Origin: JBBKXR01 sp037969585
GTDB taxonomy: Bacteria > Verrucomicrobiota > Verrucomicrobiia > Verrucomicrobiales > DEV007
DNA: 64,000 bases
Assembly (NCBI GenBank): GCA_037969585.1
Contig: JBBKXR010000071.1
Coordinates: 10,123 to 74,122 of the forward strand
Reading direction: 5' to 3'
Shown here: in pieces, positions 27,726 through 37,369 of the stretch
How the letters are laid out: every line of letters begins with the position of its first letter
Position numbering within the stretch: the stretch's first letter is position 1
The notes under the pieces: model-generated
Seen by the model: only the letters and a program-made list of their open reading frames with translations
Told to the model about the DNA's origin: nothing
Database searches by the model: none
Made by a program: the position numbers and the translations under genes

Positions 27726-29075
27726 ATGGACAGTGAGAATCAAAAGCGGGTGCTGATCGTGGCCCCGTCTGCCTACACCTTGAGTGGCTTGGCGACGTGG
27801 TTGGATTACCTCGAGCCGGGGCTTACCGCGCGAGGCTGGGATGTCACGATCGGATTGCTCGAAGGCAGTGAATTTCACCGTCCTGAGGCGTATCTCGAAC
27901 GGCACCCCCATCGGCAATCAGTGGCGATTCCCTGTTCGACGGCAACGCCGACTGGTCGGGTCCGTGCGTTGGAAAAATGCCTCACGGATCTCAAGCCGGA
28001 CATTGCGGTCGCAGTGAATTGCCCTGACCTCAGCTACGCAGTCAATCGTTGGCGTCTACGCCATTCCCATCCGGTTCGGATGGTGACAACCATCCACGGG
28101 TTTCAGCCCGATCTTTTCGATGATCTGATCACCTCCGAAGCAATCGTTGATGCGGTCGTGTGTACCAATAGACTAACGGTTCGCATGACCGAGCTACTGA
28201 CGTCGCATGAAGGCGAGCGCATTTTTTACGCACCCTACGGTGTCGAGTTAACGAGATCTGTACCCGATCTTGGGTGGCGCGACCGGGATCGTCTGCGGCT
28301 TGCCTATTCGGGACGTCTCGAGGAGTGGCAAAAGCGCACTTCGGACCTCGCGGAGATCGCCAATCAATTGGCGATCCAGTCGGTGCCCTTCGAATTGCGG
28401 GTGGCGGGTTCAGGACCCGACGAGCAGGCATTTCTGGATCAGCTTTCGCCGCAAGCAACGGCGCAAACACAAATGTTGGGATTTTTAAAGCCCGAGGATC
28501 TGCGTGAGAAAATCTACGAGCATGCCGACGTCGTGGTGATTCCATCGCTCTGGGAAACGGGACCGATCGTGGCTTGGGAAGCGATCGCTGCTGGGGCGTT
28601 GGTGCTGAGTGCGAATTTTTGGGGAAGTCAGCGGGAGGGAGCGCTGCTGGATGGAGAAACGGCGTTAATGTTTGAAATAGGCGACACCGAAACGGCGCTG
28701 CGACAATTGATCGATGTCTGGCGTGAGCCGCAGATTGGCGAGGCGATCCGGCGTAGGGCCTATGCGATGGTCGAGGCTCGCTACAGCATCCCGGTATCGA
28801 TTGATGGCTGGGATCGAACGATGCGGTCTATCCTGGAAAAAAGTGCCAAAGCGCCGGTCTCACTTGAGGTGCCGACCCGCCATAAGAGTCGCTTGGATGA
28901 CTTGTTTGGCGCTGAGATCGGTGAAACGCTGCGGTCACTTTTCGGGCGTCCGACAAGCGCTGGTGGTCCGGGTAGCGAGTGGCCTCACAGCTACTCGGCC
29001 AAGCCTCTAGATGATGACAGCTTTTGGGGAAAAATTGCGGAGCAGGAACAAGCAGCTGAGGCTGCAAGGGTATGA
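27726..29075 (+). CDS. Glycosyltransferase family 4
   Basis: 449 residues from the ATG at 27726, 11 bases after the previous stop; an in-frame TTG at 27702 would overlap that gene. GT4 features: an N-terminal glycine loop (SAYTLSGLATWLDYL), LRLAYSGRLEEWQKRT opening the donor domain near 188, and E-x7-E in LWETGPIVAWEAIAAG near 276-290. A C-terminal extension of about 80 residues resembles that of the preceding enzyme (both end with a GSEWP/GEEWPFAGSRYS-like segment), suggesting that the two genes arose by duplication. Confidence 0.86.
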   Translation: MDSENQKRVLIVAPSAYTLSGLATWLDYLEPGLTARGWDVTIGLLEGSEFHRPEAYLERHPHRQSVAIPCSTATPTGRVRALEKCLTDLKPDIAVAVNCPDLSYAVNRWRLRHSHPVRMVTTIHGFQPDLFDDLITSEAIVDAVVCTNRLTVRMTELLTSHEGERIFYAPYGVELTRSVPDLGWRDRDRLRLAYSGRLEEWQKRTSDLAEIANQLAIQSVPFELRVAGSGPDEQAFLDQLSPQATAQTQMLGFLKPEDLREKIYEHADVVVIPSLWETGPIVAWEAIAAGALVLSANFWGSQREGALLDGETALMFEIGDTETALRQLIDVWREPQIGEAIRRRAYAMVEARYSIPVSIDGWDRTMRSILEKSAKAPVSLEVPTRHKSRLDDLFGAEIGETLRSLFGRPTSAGGPGSEWPHSYSAKPLDDDSFWGKIAEQEQAAEAARV

Positions 29076-29683
29076 ATTGGTTACGAGCACTCTGGAATAT
29101 CTTTCGGACCGTGGGCTTGCTGCGTGATCCGCTGGCGTACCGAGCGTTGGCGGAAATATTGAGCCGGCAACGCCAGGTTGAAAACCTCAAGCAGAGTCAT
29201 CCGCAGTTGAAGCTCTCGACAGGGGTGCGTCTGATCGGCTTTGCCAGCGAGCGTCTGATCGCCGGCGAACAGTCCGCAGTTTGTGAGGGAAGCATTCTCA
29301 GTTTTGGTGATGAAAGCGAAGGTTTCGGTAAGATCGAGATAGGCGAGAACACATGGATAGGTGAGCGCAATAATATCCGTGCCAATGGAAGCGGTGATAT
29401 TCAGATCGGCAGGGATTGCCTTATTTCTCAGTTCTGTAATCTGATTTCCACTAATCATGGCGTCGCGCGCGATGGCATCATTCGCGAGCAGAAACCGGAT
29501 AGCGCTAGAAACGGTATCATCGTCGGTGATGATGTGTGGCTCGGCGCTGGCTCAGTGATCACTGCGGGCGTTTCGATCGGCAAAGGTGCTGTTGTAGGGG
29601 CTAATGCCGTGGTCACCAGGGATATTCCTGCTTACGAAATATGGGCAGGCGTCCCGGCGAAGAAGATCTGTGAACGGCAATGA
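29072..29683 (+). CDS. Hexapeptide-repeat acyltransferase
   Basis: 203 residues. The N-terminal 60 residues are helical; from about 85 the protein is a left-handed beta-helix of hexapeptide repeats (IEIGENTWIGERNNIRA, IIVGDDVWLGAGSVITAGVSIGKGAVVGANAVV). The LISTNHGVARDG segment carries the likely catalytic His, as in sugar O- and N-acetyltransferases. It ends with the usual WAGVPAKKI. Such enzymes use acetyl-CoA (or another acyl-CoA) to modify sugars. It overlaps both neighbours by four bases, so it is an integral part of the operon and probably acetylates a repeat-unit sugar. Confidence 0.86.
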   Translation: MNWLRALWNIFRTVGLLRDPLAYRALAEILSRQRQVENLKQSHPQLKLSTGVRLIGFASERLIAGEQSAVCEGSILSFGDESEGFGKIEIGENTWIGERNNIRANGSGDIQIGRDCLISQFCNLISTNHGVARDGIIREQKPDSARNGIIVGDDVWLGAGSVITAGVSIGKGAVVGANAVVTRDIPAYEIWAGVPAKKICERQ

Positions 29684-30714
29684 GATCGCCAAGTATCAAA
29701 CAGAAAATCGGCTGCTGGCTGAACGAGCGCTGGCGACTGGAGTTAGTGTTGCGGTTGCCTGAATTAGCTCGCCGTCTCGGCATCGGTCCGTGGCAATGGC
29801 TGCGCAATCGCAACGAGTCGATTGAGGCAGTAGGTGACTCGGTCATTTGCCATTGGCGCGATTCGTCGTTGCTCACCGTTGCAAGGGTGTTTCCAAAGAG
29901 TGGCGGTCGCCTACTGGAGCACGCGATGACCGATTGTCCATTTTCGAACTCTGGTTCGCGAATCGAGGCAGCGCCGCAAATTTCGGTAATCATTCCCATC
30001 AGCGGTGTCGATCGCTGGCCTCAGTTGAAATTGGTGATCGCTCGCCTTGATGCGCAGGCTGATGTTGCGCTTGAGGTCATAGTAGTGGAGCACGATCCCG
30101 ACGATGAGCTGCGTGAGCGTCTGCCTGAAAGTGTTCGCTATTTCCACGTTCCCCGTAGGCTAGGTGAGCCATTTAACAAATGTTTGGCGATGAACCATGG
30201 GGCAAGGTCGGCGCAGAGTCCGGTGCTGGCCTTTCTTGATGGTGACTGTCTAATTCCGCACGGACAACTCGCTGATATCGTGGAGAAACTTGGGTTAGAC
30301 AGCGGTTGGCAAGCGGTTCGACCGATTCGATTTCTGTTTTTGTTAGGTGAAACCGATACCCGCAATTTGATTGATGGTGAGGAAGTTGAAACCGTCGTCG
30401 AAGTGAGTGAAATTCAGCAGAATAATCCCGGTTTGTTTACCTGTGTCACCCGCGACGTCTACTGGGAGATCGGCGGGCACGATGAGCGTTTCGAGGGATG
30501 GGGAGGCGAAGACAATGAGTTTCTCGAACGATTGGCTACAAGGTCCCTGTATCCAGGCGGCTATGCTCCGACGATTCATTTATGGCATGAGCCTGCACCG
30601 AAGAAAGCATCAGGTGACCGAAACATGGACTTGTATCGCGAGATTATGCGGGTGCCGGTTCAAAAGCGAATTGACGATCTCTGCTCGTTGATTGCAGCCG
30701 GCCGACGTGAATGA
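29680..30714 (+). CDS. Glycosyltransferase family 2 with galactosyltransferase-like C-terminus
   Basis: 344 residues, GT-A fold. The nucleotide-sugar strand is ISVIIPISGVDRWPQL near 104-119, and the metal-binding DGD lies in VLAFLDGDCLIPHG near 185. The segment GLFTCVTRDVYWEIGGHDE...GWGGEDNEF near 248-285 matches the C-terminal motif (WGGED) of beta-galactosyltransferase-like GT2/GT7 enzymes. The first 95 residues are extra relative to a minimal GT2 domain. It is followed by a 27-base spacer, unlike most junctions here. Confidence 0.84.
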   Translation: MRSPSIKQKIGCWLNERWRLELVLRLPELARRLGIGPWQWLRNRNESIEAVGDSVICHWRDSSLLTVARVFPKSGGRLLEHAMTDCPFSNSGSRIEAAPQISVIIPISGVDRWPQLKLVIARLDAQADVALEVIVVEHDPDDELRERLPESVRYFHVPRRLGEPFNKCLAMNHGARSAQSPVLAFLDGDCLIPHGQLADIVEKLGLDSGWQAVRPIRFLFLLGETDTRNLIDGEEVETVVEVSEIQQNNPGLFTCVTRDVYWEIGGHDERFEGWGGEDNEFLERLATRSLYPGGYAPTIHLWHEPAPKKASGDRNMDLYREIMRVPVQKRIDDLCSLIAAGRRE

Positions 30715-30741
30715 ATGAATGAAGAAAGGGGAAGGGAACCG

Positions 30742-31740
30742 ATGAAAGTGTCAGTCATCATCCCGGTGTTCAACCGGACCGATTTTCTTGAAGCGGCGCT
30801 TCTATCGGTCATCGACCAGACGATCGAAGACTGGGAGGTTATCGTCGTCGATGATGGCTCGGAACCGGGCTGCGCAAATGAAATTGAGAGCCTGACGAAA
30901 ATAGATGAGCGGATTCGCTTGGTGAAGCAGGAAAACAGTGGCGTTGGCCTAGCGCGTCGCCATGGGCTTGAGGTTTCAAAAGGAGAGTTTATTCAATTTT
31001 TAGATAGCGATGATTTGCTGCTACCTGAAAAGTTTGCGCTTCAACTTGCGGCGCTGGAGAAGAACCCGAATTGCGGCATCGCCTACGGCATTACCCGTTT
31101 GATTGACAGCGATGGAACGCTGCTCAAGGAACCCTACAAATGGACTGCGGAAGTCCATCAACAGTTGTTTCCGAAACTGCTGGTCGACCGATGGTGGAAT
31201 ACCCAGACACCACTGTATCGGCGAGAAATTTGTGAGCGAGCTGGGCCGTGGATCAACTTGGCGATGAGTGAGGATTGGGAGTTCGAGGCACGCATCGCTG
31301 GAATGGGTGTGGAGCTGGTGCATGTAGCGGAGGTCGTCTGCGCAACGCGTCAGCACGAAGCCATTCGTCTCACCGGACAAAAGGAGAATGCTGGCGAGCT
31401 GGCAGCTCGTGTATGTCTTTTGGAGAGTCTCTGGTCGAATGCGGAGAAGGTGGAACTCACCAAGGATTCGGGTGAAATGCGGCACTTTTCCCGTTGGGCT
31501 TTCTTCACAGCACGACGTTGTGGTCACTTCGGGCTCGACAGTTTGGCGGAGCGATCTTTTCAGGTAGCAGTGAATTCAGCGCTGCGAATCCCGAATGATT
31601 TTCGGATCTTTAAACTGCTGACAAAAATCGTCGGCTGGCGTGGAGCCGCACGAGTGGCGGTAATGGTAGAAAAACTTCGAGGCGGCAAGGGCAAGGCTGG
31701 TTCGGAAACCATGGAGCTGTCATGGATGTCGACATCATGA
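30742..31740 (+). CDS. Glycosyltransferase family 2
   Basis: 332 residues from the ATG at 30742, preceded by a purine-rich site (GGGGAAGGGA); an ATG at 30715 is in frame but lacks such a site. GT-A fold: KVSVIIPVFNRTDFLEAAL at the start, VVDDGSE near 37, and the DxD-type metal motif QFLDSDDLLLP near 86. The C-terminal third is helical with Trp/Arg-rich stretches and no further domain. It transfers a sugar from an activated donor; specificity is unknown. Confidence 0.88.
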   Translation: MKVSVIIPVFNRTDFLEAALLSVIDQTIEDWEVIVVDDGSEPGCANEIESLTKIDERIRLVKQENSGVGLARRHGLEVSKGEFIQFLDSDDLLLPEKFALQLAALEKNPNCGIAYGITRLIDSDGTLLKEPYKWTAEVHQQLFPKLLVDRWWNTQTPLYRREICERAGPWINLAMSEDWEFEARIAGMGVELVHVAEVVCATRQHEAIRLTGQKENAGELAARVCLLESLWSNAEKVELTKDSGEMRHFSRWAFFTARRCGHFGLDSLAERSFQVAVNSALRIPNDFRIFKLLTKIVGWRGAARVAVMVEKLRGGKGKAGSETMELSWMSTS

Positions 31741-32684
31741 ATGGGGTGAATATTCCCGAGGTTTCTGTCGTCACTGCGGTGTATAACGGCGGAGAGTTTC
31801 TACGTGCATCGATCGGCTCAATTCTCGAGCAGAAGGATGTTGGTCTGGAATTCATCATCGTTGATGACGGTTCCAGTGATGGATCGACGGAGGTGCTGCG
31901 TGAACTTGCGCAGGGGGACGAACGCATTCGGCTGATCGAGCAAGAAAACACGGGTTTAACCCTAGCTTTGATCCGTGGCTGCAGCGAAGCACGAGCAAAA
32001 TTTATCGCTCGGCATGACGCTGATGATTTTTCCCACCCCGAGCGATTGCGCCGGCAACTCGCGCTCATCAATTCCGAGGATTCGCTGGTCATGGTGAGTT
32101 GTTGGGCAGACTACATCGGCCCGGATGGCGAGCCGTTGGATAAGGTCAAACGGTCGGGCACGCCGCGGGAAGTGACGATCCGGCTAGTGAGCGAAAATGA
32201 AGGGCCGCCGGCACACGGGACAATGCTTTTCCGACGCAGCGCTTACGAAGCGGTCGCTGGCTATCGGTCCCAGTTTTACTTTGCTCAGGATAGCGATCTG
32301 TGGCTGCGCTTAGTCGACCATGGTGACATCGGCTACGTTGAGAAATCACTGTATGACTATCGCTTATGGCCGGGCAGTATTTCAGTCGGCAAGCGAGCTT
32401 CGCAACAGGAGTTCGGCAAAATCGGACGTGCCTGTCACCGGGCGAGATTCGACGGCCAGGACGAAACGGAATTGCTGGATCAGGCCGAAAAGTTGACCAA
32501 CCAGGTGCGGGACGATCGCGCGCATAAATCCTCGAAGCCGGGGAGTTCTGCGGACGGCTACTATTTCCTTGGTTCGCTCCTCGAACAACAGAAGCACCCC
32601 TCGGCACGAGGTTATCTGATGCAAGCCATACGGCGGAATCCTCTGCATGTGGCGGCGTGGTGCAAATGGCTGCGCTGCCGATGA
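31737..32684 (+). CDS. Glycosyltransferase family 2
   Basis: 315 residues from the ATG at 31737, which overlaps the previous stop in an ATGA; an in-frame ATG at 31722 is less likely. A classic GT2 enzyme: EVSVVTAVYNGGEFLRASI, VDDGSSDGS near 41-49, and the metal motif ARHDADDFSHPERL near 88-101. The LFRRSAYEAVAGYRSQF segment and the QDSDLWLRL segment near 180-187 are conserved in this family. The C-terminus has a short TPR-like piece (GYYFLGSLLEQQKHPSARGYLMQ). Confidence 0.9.
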   Translation: MNGVNIPEVSVVTAVYNGGEFLRASIGSILEQKDVGLEFIIVDDGSSDGSTEVLRELAQGDERIRLIEQENTGLTLALIRGCSEARAKFIARHDADDFSHPERLRRQLALINSEDSLVMVSCWADYIGPDGEPLDKVKRSGTPREVTIRLVSENEGPPAHGTMLFRRSAYEAVAGYRSQFYFAQDSDLWLRLVDHGDIGYVEKSLYDYRLWPGSISVGKRASQQEFGKIGRACHRARFDGQDETELLDQAEKLTNQVRDDRAHKSSKPGSSADGYYFLGSLLEQQKHPSARGYLMQAIRRNPLHVAAWCKWLRCR

Positions 32685-33826
32685 AAATTCTCGTCGGCGC
32701 CGATGTTAATCCCAATCCCGATGCAGGAGCGTCCGGGACGGTGGTAGCAACCAGTCAGGCCTTTCGGGAGCTCGGACATGAGGTGGAAGAAATTTGGGCG
32801 AGTGATCTGGGTCGTCGAATTCAACACGGAAACTTGCACTACTTCCTGGAATTGCCACGATCGTATCGCAGAGAAGTGATGAAGCGGGTGGTCGAGTGTG
32901 ATTACGATGTGGTGCAACTTAGCCAGCCATGGGGGTGGCTCGCGGCAAAGGCTCTGAAGGAAAGTGGTTTTCGCGGAGTCGTCATCAATCGCAGTCATGG
33001 CCACGAAGTGATGGCTGACCGCGCGGTGGAGAAAGAACAGGCACGTCGAGGCGTGCAGGCCGCAACATCGCCGAAGCAGATGCTGAGCGGATTGTTACAA
33101 CGACGATTGCATCATCAGTGGCTTCACGCGCACCGTTGGTTTGACGGTTTCGTCGTTCCGGCGACAGACATAAAGGAGTTCATGATCGATGACGGCGGTG
33201 TCGAGCCAGCTCGCGTTGCTGTCGCGGCGCATGGAGTCCCGAACAGCTTTCGAGAAAGGGCCGTTGGACTGATGACTGCCGAGCGAGCCAAACGGGTGCT
33301 TCACGTCGGCCAGTATGCTTTTTTCAAAGGCAGTCAGACCGTGGTAGAGGCATTTCGTCAGCTTGCTGGAGTCAGTGAAGGAACCGAGTTCACGTGGGTC
33401 TGTGGTGAAGCTCATCATGCGATGATTCGCGAGCAACTCGGAGCGGTAGCTGATCGGGTTGCGTTGATTCCCTGGGGGGCTCAGGAGGAATTGTTGGCGA
33501 CCTATGATCGTCACGGCATTTTCCTATTTCCCTCTATTTACGAAGGCTTTGGCAAGGCACCGCTGGAGGCGATGAGTCGCGGTTTGTGTGTGGTCGGTTC
33601 CAATGTTGGTGGCATGCGTGATTTGATCGTGTCGGGAGAGAATGGCCTTCTCTGCGAGCCAGGTGATGCCGCGAATTTCGTCGAAAAGGTAACGATTCTA
33701 CTGGGTGATCTAGGAGCGCTGCAATCGATGAGCAAAGCGGCGCGGCAAACCGGAAAGCAGTACTCTTGGGCGAAATGTGCTAGCGAGGCGCTCGATTTTT
33801 ACCGATCGGAGAACCTCAGGCGATGA
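32681..33826 (+). CDS. Glycosyltransferase family 4
   Basis: 381 residues from the ATG at 32681 (MKILVGADVNP...), overlapping the previous stop in an ATGA. GT4 features: a glycine-containing N-terminal loop (GASGTVVATSQAF), AKRVLHVGQYAFFKGSQTV opening the donor half near 205, and the E-x7-E motif in SIYEGFGKAPLEAMSRG near 285-301, followed by GSNVGGMRDLI. The family acts on lipid-linked acceptors at the inner face of the membrane. Donor not predictable. Confidence 0.9.
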   Translation: MKILVGADVNPNPDAGASGTVVATSQAFRELGHEVEEIWASDLGRRIQHGNLHYFLELPRSYRREVMKRVVECDYDVVQLSQPWGWLAAKALKESGFRGVVINRSHGHEVMADRAVEKEQARRGVQAATSPKQMLSGLLQRRLHHQWLHAHRWFDGFVVPATDIKEFMIDDGGVEPARVAVAAHGVPNSFRERAVGLMTAERAKRVLHVGQYAFFKGSQTVVEAFRQLAGVSEGTEFTWVCGEAHHAMIREQLGAVADRVALIPWGAQEELLATYDRHGIFLFPSIYEGFGKAPLEAMSRGLCVVGSNVGGMRDLIVSGENGLLCEPGDAANFVEKVTILLGDLGALQSMSKAARQTGKQYSWAKCASEALDFYRSENLRR

Positions 33827-34704
33827 CTCTTTCGGTAGTCATTCCGACGCTGGGGCGCGAAGAAGTTTTGCTGAAGACGATTCGCGATTTACGATCCCTC
33901 GAGAACCCGCCCGCCGAGTTACTGATCGTTGATCAGACTCCGCAACACGAAGAAGAAACGGATCGCTGTCTGCAGAAATGGAGCGACCAAGGGGAGATTC
34001 GATGGCTCAAACGCAAGGCGCCTTCGATCCCGGCGGCCATGAATGAGGGACTTCGCGAAGCCCGCCACCCGATCGTGCTGTTTCTCGACGATGACATATA
34101 TCCGGACGACGACCTGATAGCTGCGCACGTTGCTGCGCATGCTAATGACGAAGCATTGATCGCAGGTCGGGTGTTGCAACCGGGAGAAGAGCCGGATTTG
34201 TCGGCTGAAAGCGAATCGGCATTTTCGTTCCGCTCGTCGCAGCCGCGCGAGATTGAAGAGTTCATGGGCGGCAATTTTTCAGTGCGCCGAAGCAAAGCGC
34301 TGGCCATGGGGGGCTTTGATGAAAATTTCGTCGGTGCCGCGTATCGCTTTGAGCGTGATTTTGCTGATCGATGGCTGGAGTTGGGCAACACGATTCGATT
34401 TGATCCGTCGGCCAGCTTGCGTCACTTGCGTGCGGAACGGGGTGGCACGCGGGCCTATGGCAGTCATTTGACGACAACGCGTCCGGACCACTCGGTCGGT
34501 GAGTATTACTACCTTCTCACCTCACCAAGAGTGACAGCGCGTGGTCGAAAAATGTTTCGGCGTTTTGCGAAGGCAACGATGACTCGACATCACTTGTGCC
34601 GTCCCTGGTATATTCCGCTTACGTTAATCGCCGAGGCTCGCGGTTTGGCACAAGCGATTCTGCTTCAACGAGTTGGTCGCAAACTGGTCGACGTCCCCAG
34701 TTAA
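33823..34704 (+). CDS. Glycosyltransferase family 2
   Basis: 293 residues. GT-A fold with LSVVIPTLGREEVLLKTI at the start, IVDQTPQ near 35 and the metal motif FLDDDIYPDDDL near 88-99. A further conserved stretch, FMGGNFSVRRSKALAMGGFDENFVG, lies near 147-171. The start overlaps the previous gene by four bases. Its stop is one base before the start of the polymerase-like gene. It is of the rhamnosyl/galactosyl-transferase-like GT2 type in general outline, but the sugar cannot be assigned. Confidence 0.88.
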   Translation: MTLSVVIPTLGREEVLLKTIRDLRSLENPPAELLIVDQTPQHEEETDRCLQKWSDQGEIRWLKRKAPSIPAAMNEGLREARHPIVLFLDDDIYPDDDLIAAHVAAHANDEALIAGRVLQPGEEPDLSAESESAFSFRSSQPREIEEFMGGNFSVRRSKALAMGGFDENFVGAAYRFERDFADRWLELGNTIRFDPSASLRHLRAERGGTRAYGSHLTTTRPDHSVGEYYYLLTSPRVTARGRKMFRRFAKATMTRHHLCRPWYIPLTLIAEARGLAQAILLQRVGRKLVDVPS

Positions 34705-34705
34705 A

Positions 34706-36142
34706 ATGCAATTTCTGGTTCTTATCGCCCTGGCGCTGATCTGCGTCGCAGCCATGTCCAACGAGCGCGTCGGCGTGACGCTGGCATTGCTGGTTGGCTT
34801 GGCTCAGGATCCGGTGCGTAAGATTATTCCCGGTGAACCGGTTTACATGACCGCGCTAGTCGGCGTCGTGGTGGTCGCGACCTTCGCTGGACTGGTCCTA
34901 CGCGGCGAGCATCTCGGGGCGAATGAGCTGTTCGATCGCATGCCGACGATGCGCATCCCCGTCACCCTATACGTCGGTTGGGTCTTGTTGCAGGCGGGTC
35001 ATGCGTTCGTTACGAGCGGTAGTCTGGTGTTGCCGATCATCGGCCTCATTGCCTATCTCGCGCCCCTGGTGACGCTGCTGGTTGGCTATCATTTCGTACG
35101 TTCCAGTGATGATCTATGCCGTGCTCTGTGGGTCTATGTCGTCGCGGCTTCGTTGATGTGTGTAAGCGTCGCCGCATCTTACTGGGGCGTGAACTCCCGG
35201 TGGTTCGAAGCGGTCGGTGAGGGCCTGAATGCTTTTGCGGTTCAGGGCGGCATCCTCGAATTGCACAACGGTTTGTTCCGGGGGTCGGAACTGGCCGGGT
35301 GGCACGGAGCCACTGCCGGGATCTTTGCGTTGATCGTGGCACTGTTTTGGAATCGTATCCCGGGTCCACGCTGGCTCTACCTCGGCTTGGCTATGTTTTG
35401 CCTGGCTTGTGTGTTTTTCACTGGTCGCAGAAAGTTCATCGTGGAGGGCGGTGTTTTCGTGATCCTGCTGACGTGGTTTGTGGTGCGTTTAAAAATGCCG
35501 GCCGCACGCATGCTACCCAACTTGATTGGTCTGCTGCTGCTCGGTGTCATGGTCGTGGCCGGGGTGAAACTGTACTCGGCCGACGGTGACTGGGATCGGT
35601 ATTTCGTGCGCCTGGTAAAGGTCAAGGATGAGGCTCCGGATCGGATCAAGAACGTCGGTTTTCACAACCTCAAGTGGGTTTATAAAAGAAACGGGTTCTT
35701 TGGCAAAGGCGCGGGTGTCGCCAGTTCCGGGGCGCAGCATTTTGGCGGTGGCTCGAAGTTGGTCGGATCGGCGGCGGAAGGTGGTTTGGGAAAAATTATG
35801 GCCGAACTCGGCGTCCCCGGGCTGCTATTTGGCATCGGACTGGTGTTTGCTTTCGTTCGTCACGCATGGAGCCGGTTTCGGCAAATCGGGCGAATGGGCC
35901 GGGCTGAGGTGGGGCTGGCAGCAGCCCTGTTGTGTTTCATTTTATCGAACGCGTTGATCTTTCTCATCTCGCACATGATCTATGGCGATGTTTTCGTGCT
36001 GATTCTGCTCGGGCTCTCGGCAGGAGCGATGCTGCGCCTGATCGACTTGCCCACAGAAAATGGTGCGGCGAAACCCGGTGACGGGCAGCAGACGTCGCAA
36101 CGAATCAGCAACGAAGCGTATTGGGCGAACGTTCGAATTTGA
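34706..36142 (+). CDS. Wzy/O-antigen-ligase-like polytopic membrane protein
   Basis: 478 residues from the ATG at 34706; an in-frame TTG at 34673 lies inside the preceding gene. About ten hydrophobic segments are visible with a large periplasmic loop near 295-365 (SADGDWDRYFVRLVKVKDEAPDRIKNVGFHNLKWVYKRNGFFGKGAG), the arrangement of Wzy polymerases and WaaL-type ligases. The loop includes the GxGxG-like FFGKGAGVASSG stretch and the conserved Glu/Gly pair in GGLGKIMAELGVPGLL. It lies in the middle of the glycosyltransferase operon. It is a candidate polymerase for the repeat unit; the second ligase-family protein at 44047 may do the other job. Confidence 0.75.
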   Translation: MQFLVLIALALICVAAMSNERVGVTLALLVGLAQDPVRKIIPGEPVYMTALVGVVVVATFAGLVLRGEHLGANELFDRMPTMRIPVTLYVGWVLLQAGHAFVTSGSLVLPIIGLIAYLAPLVTLLVGYHFVRSSDDLCRALWVYVVAASLMCVSVAASYWGVNSRWFEAVGEGLNAFAVQGGILELHNGLFRGSELAGWHGATAGIFALIVALFWNRIPGPRWLYLGLAMFCLACVFFTGRRKFIVEGGVFVILLTWFVVRLKMPAARMLPNLIGLLLLGVMVVAGVKLYSADGDWDRYFVRLVKVKDEAPDRIKNVGFHNLKWVYKRNGFFGKGAGVASSGAQHFGGGSKLVGSAAEGGLGKIMAELGVPGLLFGIGLVFAFVRHAWSRFRQIGRMGRAEVGLAAALLCFILSNALIFLISHMIYGDVFVLILLGLSAGAMLRLIDLPTENGAAKPGDGQQTSQRISNEAYWANVRI

Positions 36143-36160
36143 GTTGAGGCTTACGTTTCG

Positions 36161-37369
36161 ATGTCTGGAAAATCGACGACACTGCGCCCTAAGGTGCATT
36201 TTTTGGTGACCCACCCGGTGCAATACTACGCGCCGTGGTATCGGGAATTGCACGACTCAGGCGAGATCGACATGAAGGTTAGGTTCAGTTTTTTGCCTGA
36301 GCCTGAACAGCAGGGGGCGGGTTTCGGCAAAGCTTTTCAATGGGATGTTCCCTTGCTCGACGGATACCCGTCAGACGTCCTGCCACAGCCACAAGGACGA
36401 CCGATGTCGTTTGGGAAATTTCGTGACATTCGCAACCCGTCGCTGGTCGAAGCATTTCGCAATGACCGTCCCGATCTGATGATCATCAACGGATGGAATT
36501 ATCTGTCGATGTTACAGGGTTTATTCGCTTGTCGCCGACTGGGCATCCCCGTGATCGTTCGTGGTGAAGCGAACGCGATGCGGCAACGGCCGTGGTACGC
36601 GAGAATGCTGCACCGCCTTTTATTGAAACAATACGCGGCCTGTCTCGCCATCGGGAAAAGTGGCGCGGAGTTTTACCGGAAAAACGGGGTTTCCCCTGAG
36701 CGCATATTCTTTGCGCGTTATTTTGTCGACGCTGATCACTTCGCCGATGGATGTGCGCAGGCGAGAATCGAGCGGCAGGAGTTACGGAGGAAATGGGGCA
36801 TCGACGACGAGGTGTTTTGTTTCTTGTTCGTGGGTAAACTTGAGCAGAAAAAACGGATTTTCGATTTGCTCGCTGCCTTGGAAAAGCTCGATGGAAAGGC
36901 GCATCTGTTGGTCGCCGGCAGCGGTGAGCAGGAGGCCGAAGCGCGAGCGATAGTCAGCGAGAAAAATCTGCCCGTCAGCTTTACCGGATTTCTCAATCAG
37001 AGTGAACTGCCCACGGCATACTCAGCGTCGGATGCAATGGTGCTGCCCTCTGACTATGGCGAAACCTGGGGCCTGGTGGCCAACGAAGCGATGGCTTGCG
37101 GTTTGCCGGTGATCGTCAGTGATCGGGTGGGCTGCGGCCCGGACTTGATCGAGGAGGGCATCACTGGAATGAGCTTTAAATTTGGCGACACCGATCAGTT
37201 GGCGGAGCGCATGACCACGCTTATGAGCGATCGGGACAAGAGTTCCGCGATGGGTGACAGGGCGCGTGCCTTGGTCGCGGATTACAATGCCAGGGGAGCG
37301 GCGAAGGGCGCACTCGAGGCGATTCGCTACGTATTGTTGAGCCGCGAAGAAAAAACGTCCGTGGCATGA
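36161..37369 (+). CDS. Glycosyltransferase family 4
   Basis: 402 residues. The N-terminus (KVHFLVTHPVQYYAPWYRELH) is typical of a GT4 subgroup with an HPVQY motif. The donor half begins near 220 (FCFLFVGKLEQKKRIFDLL). The E-x7-E motif sits in YGETWGLVANEAMACGLPV near 300-318, followed by SDRVGCGPDLI. There is an 18-base spacer before the gene and a four-base overlap after it. Sugar specificity is unknown. Confidence 0.9.
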   Translation: MSGKSTTLRPKVHFLVTHPVQYYAPWYRELHDSGEIDMKVRFSFLPEPEQQGAGFGKAFQWDVPLLDGYPSDVLPQPQGRPMSFGKFRDIRNPSLVEAFRNDRPDLMIINGWNYLSMLQGLFACRRLGIPVIVRGEANAMRQRPWYARMLHRLLLKQYAACLAIGKSGAEFYRKNGVSPERIFFARYFVDADHFADGCAQARIERQELRRKWGIDDEVFCFLFVGKLEQKKRIFDLLAALEKLDGKAHLLVAGSGEQEAEARAIVSEKNLPVSFTGFLNQSELPTAYSASDAMVLPSDYGETWGLVANEAMACGLPVIVSDRVGCGPDLIEEGITGMSFKFGDTDQLAERMTTLMSDRDKSSAMGDRARALVADYNARGAAKGALEAIRYVLLSREEKTSVA

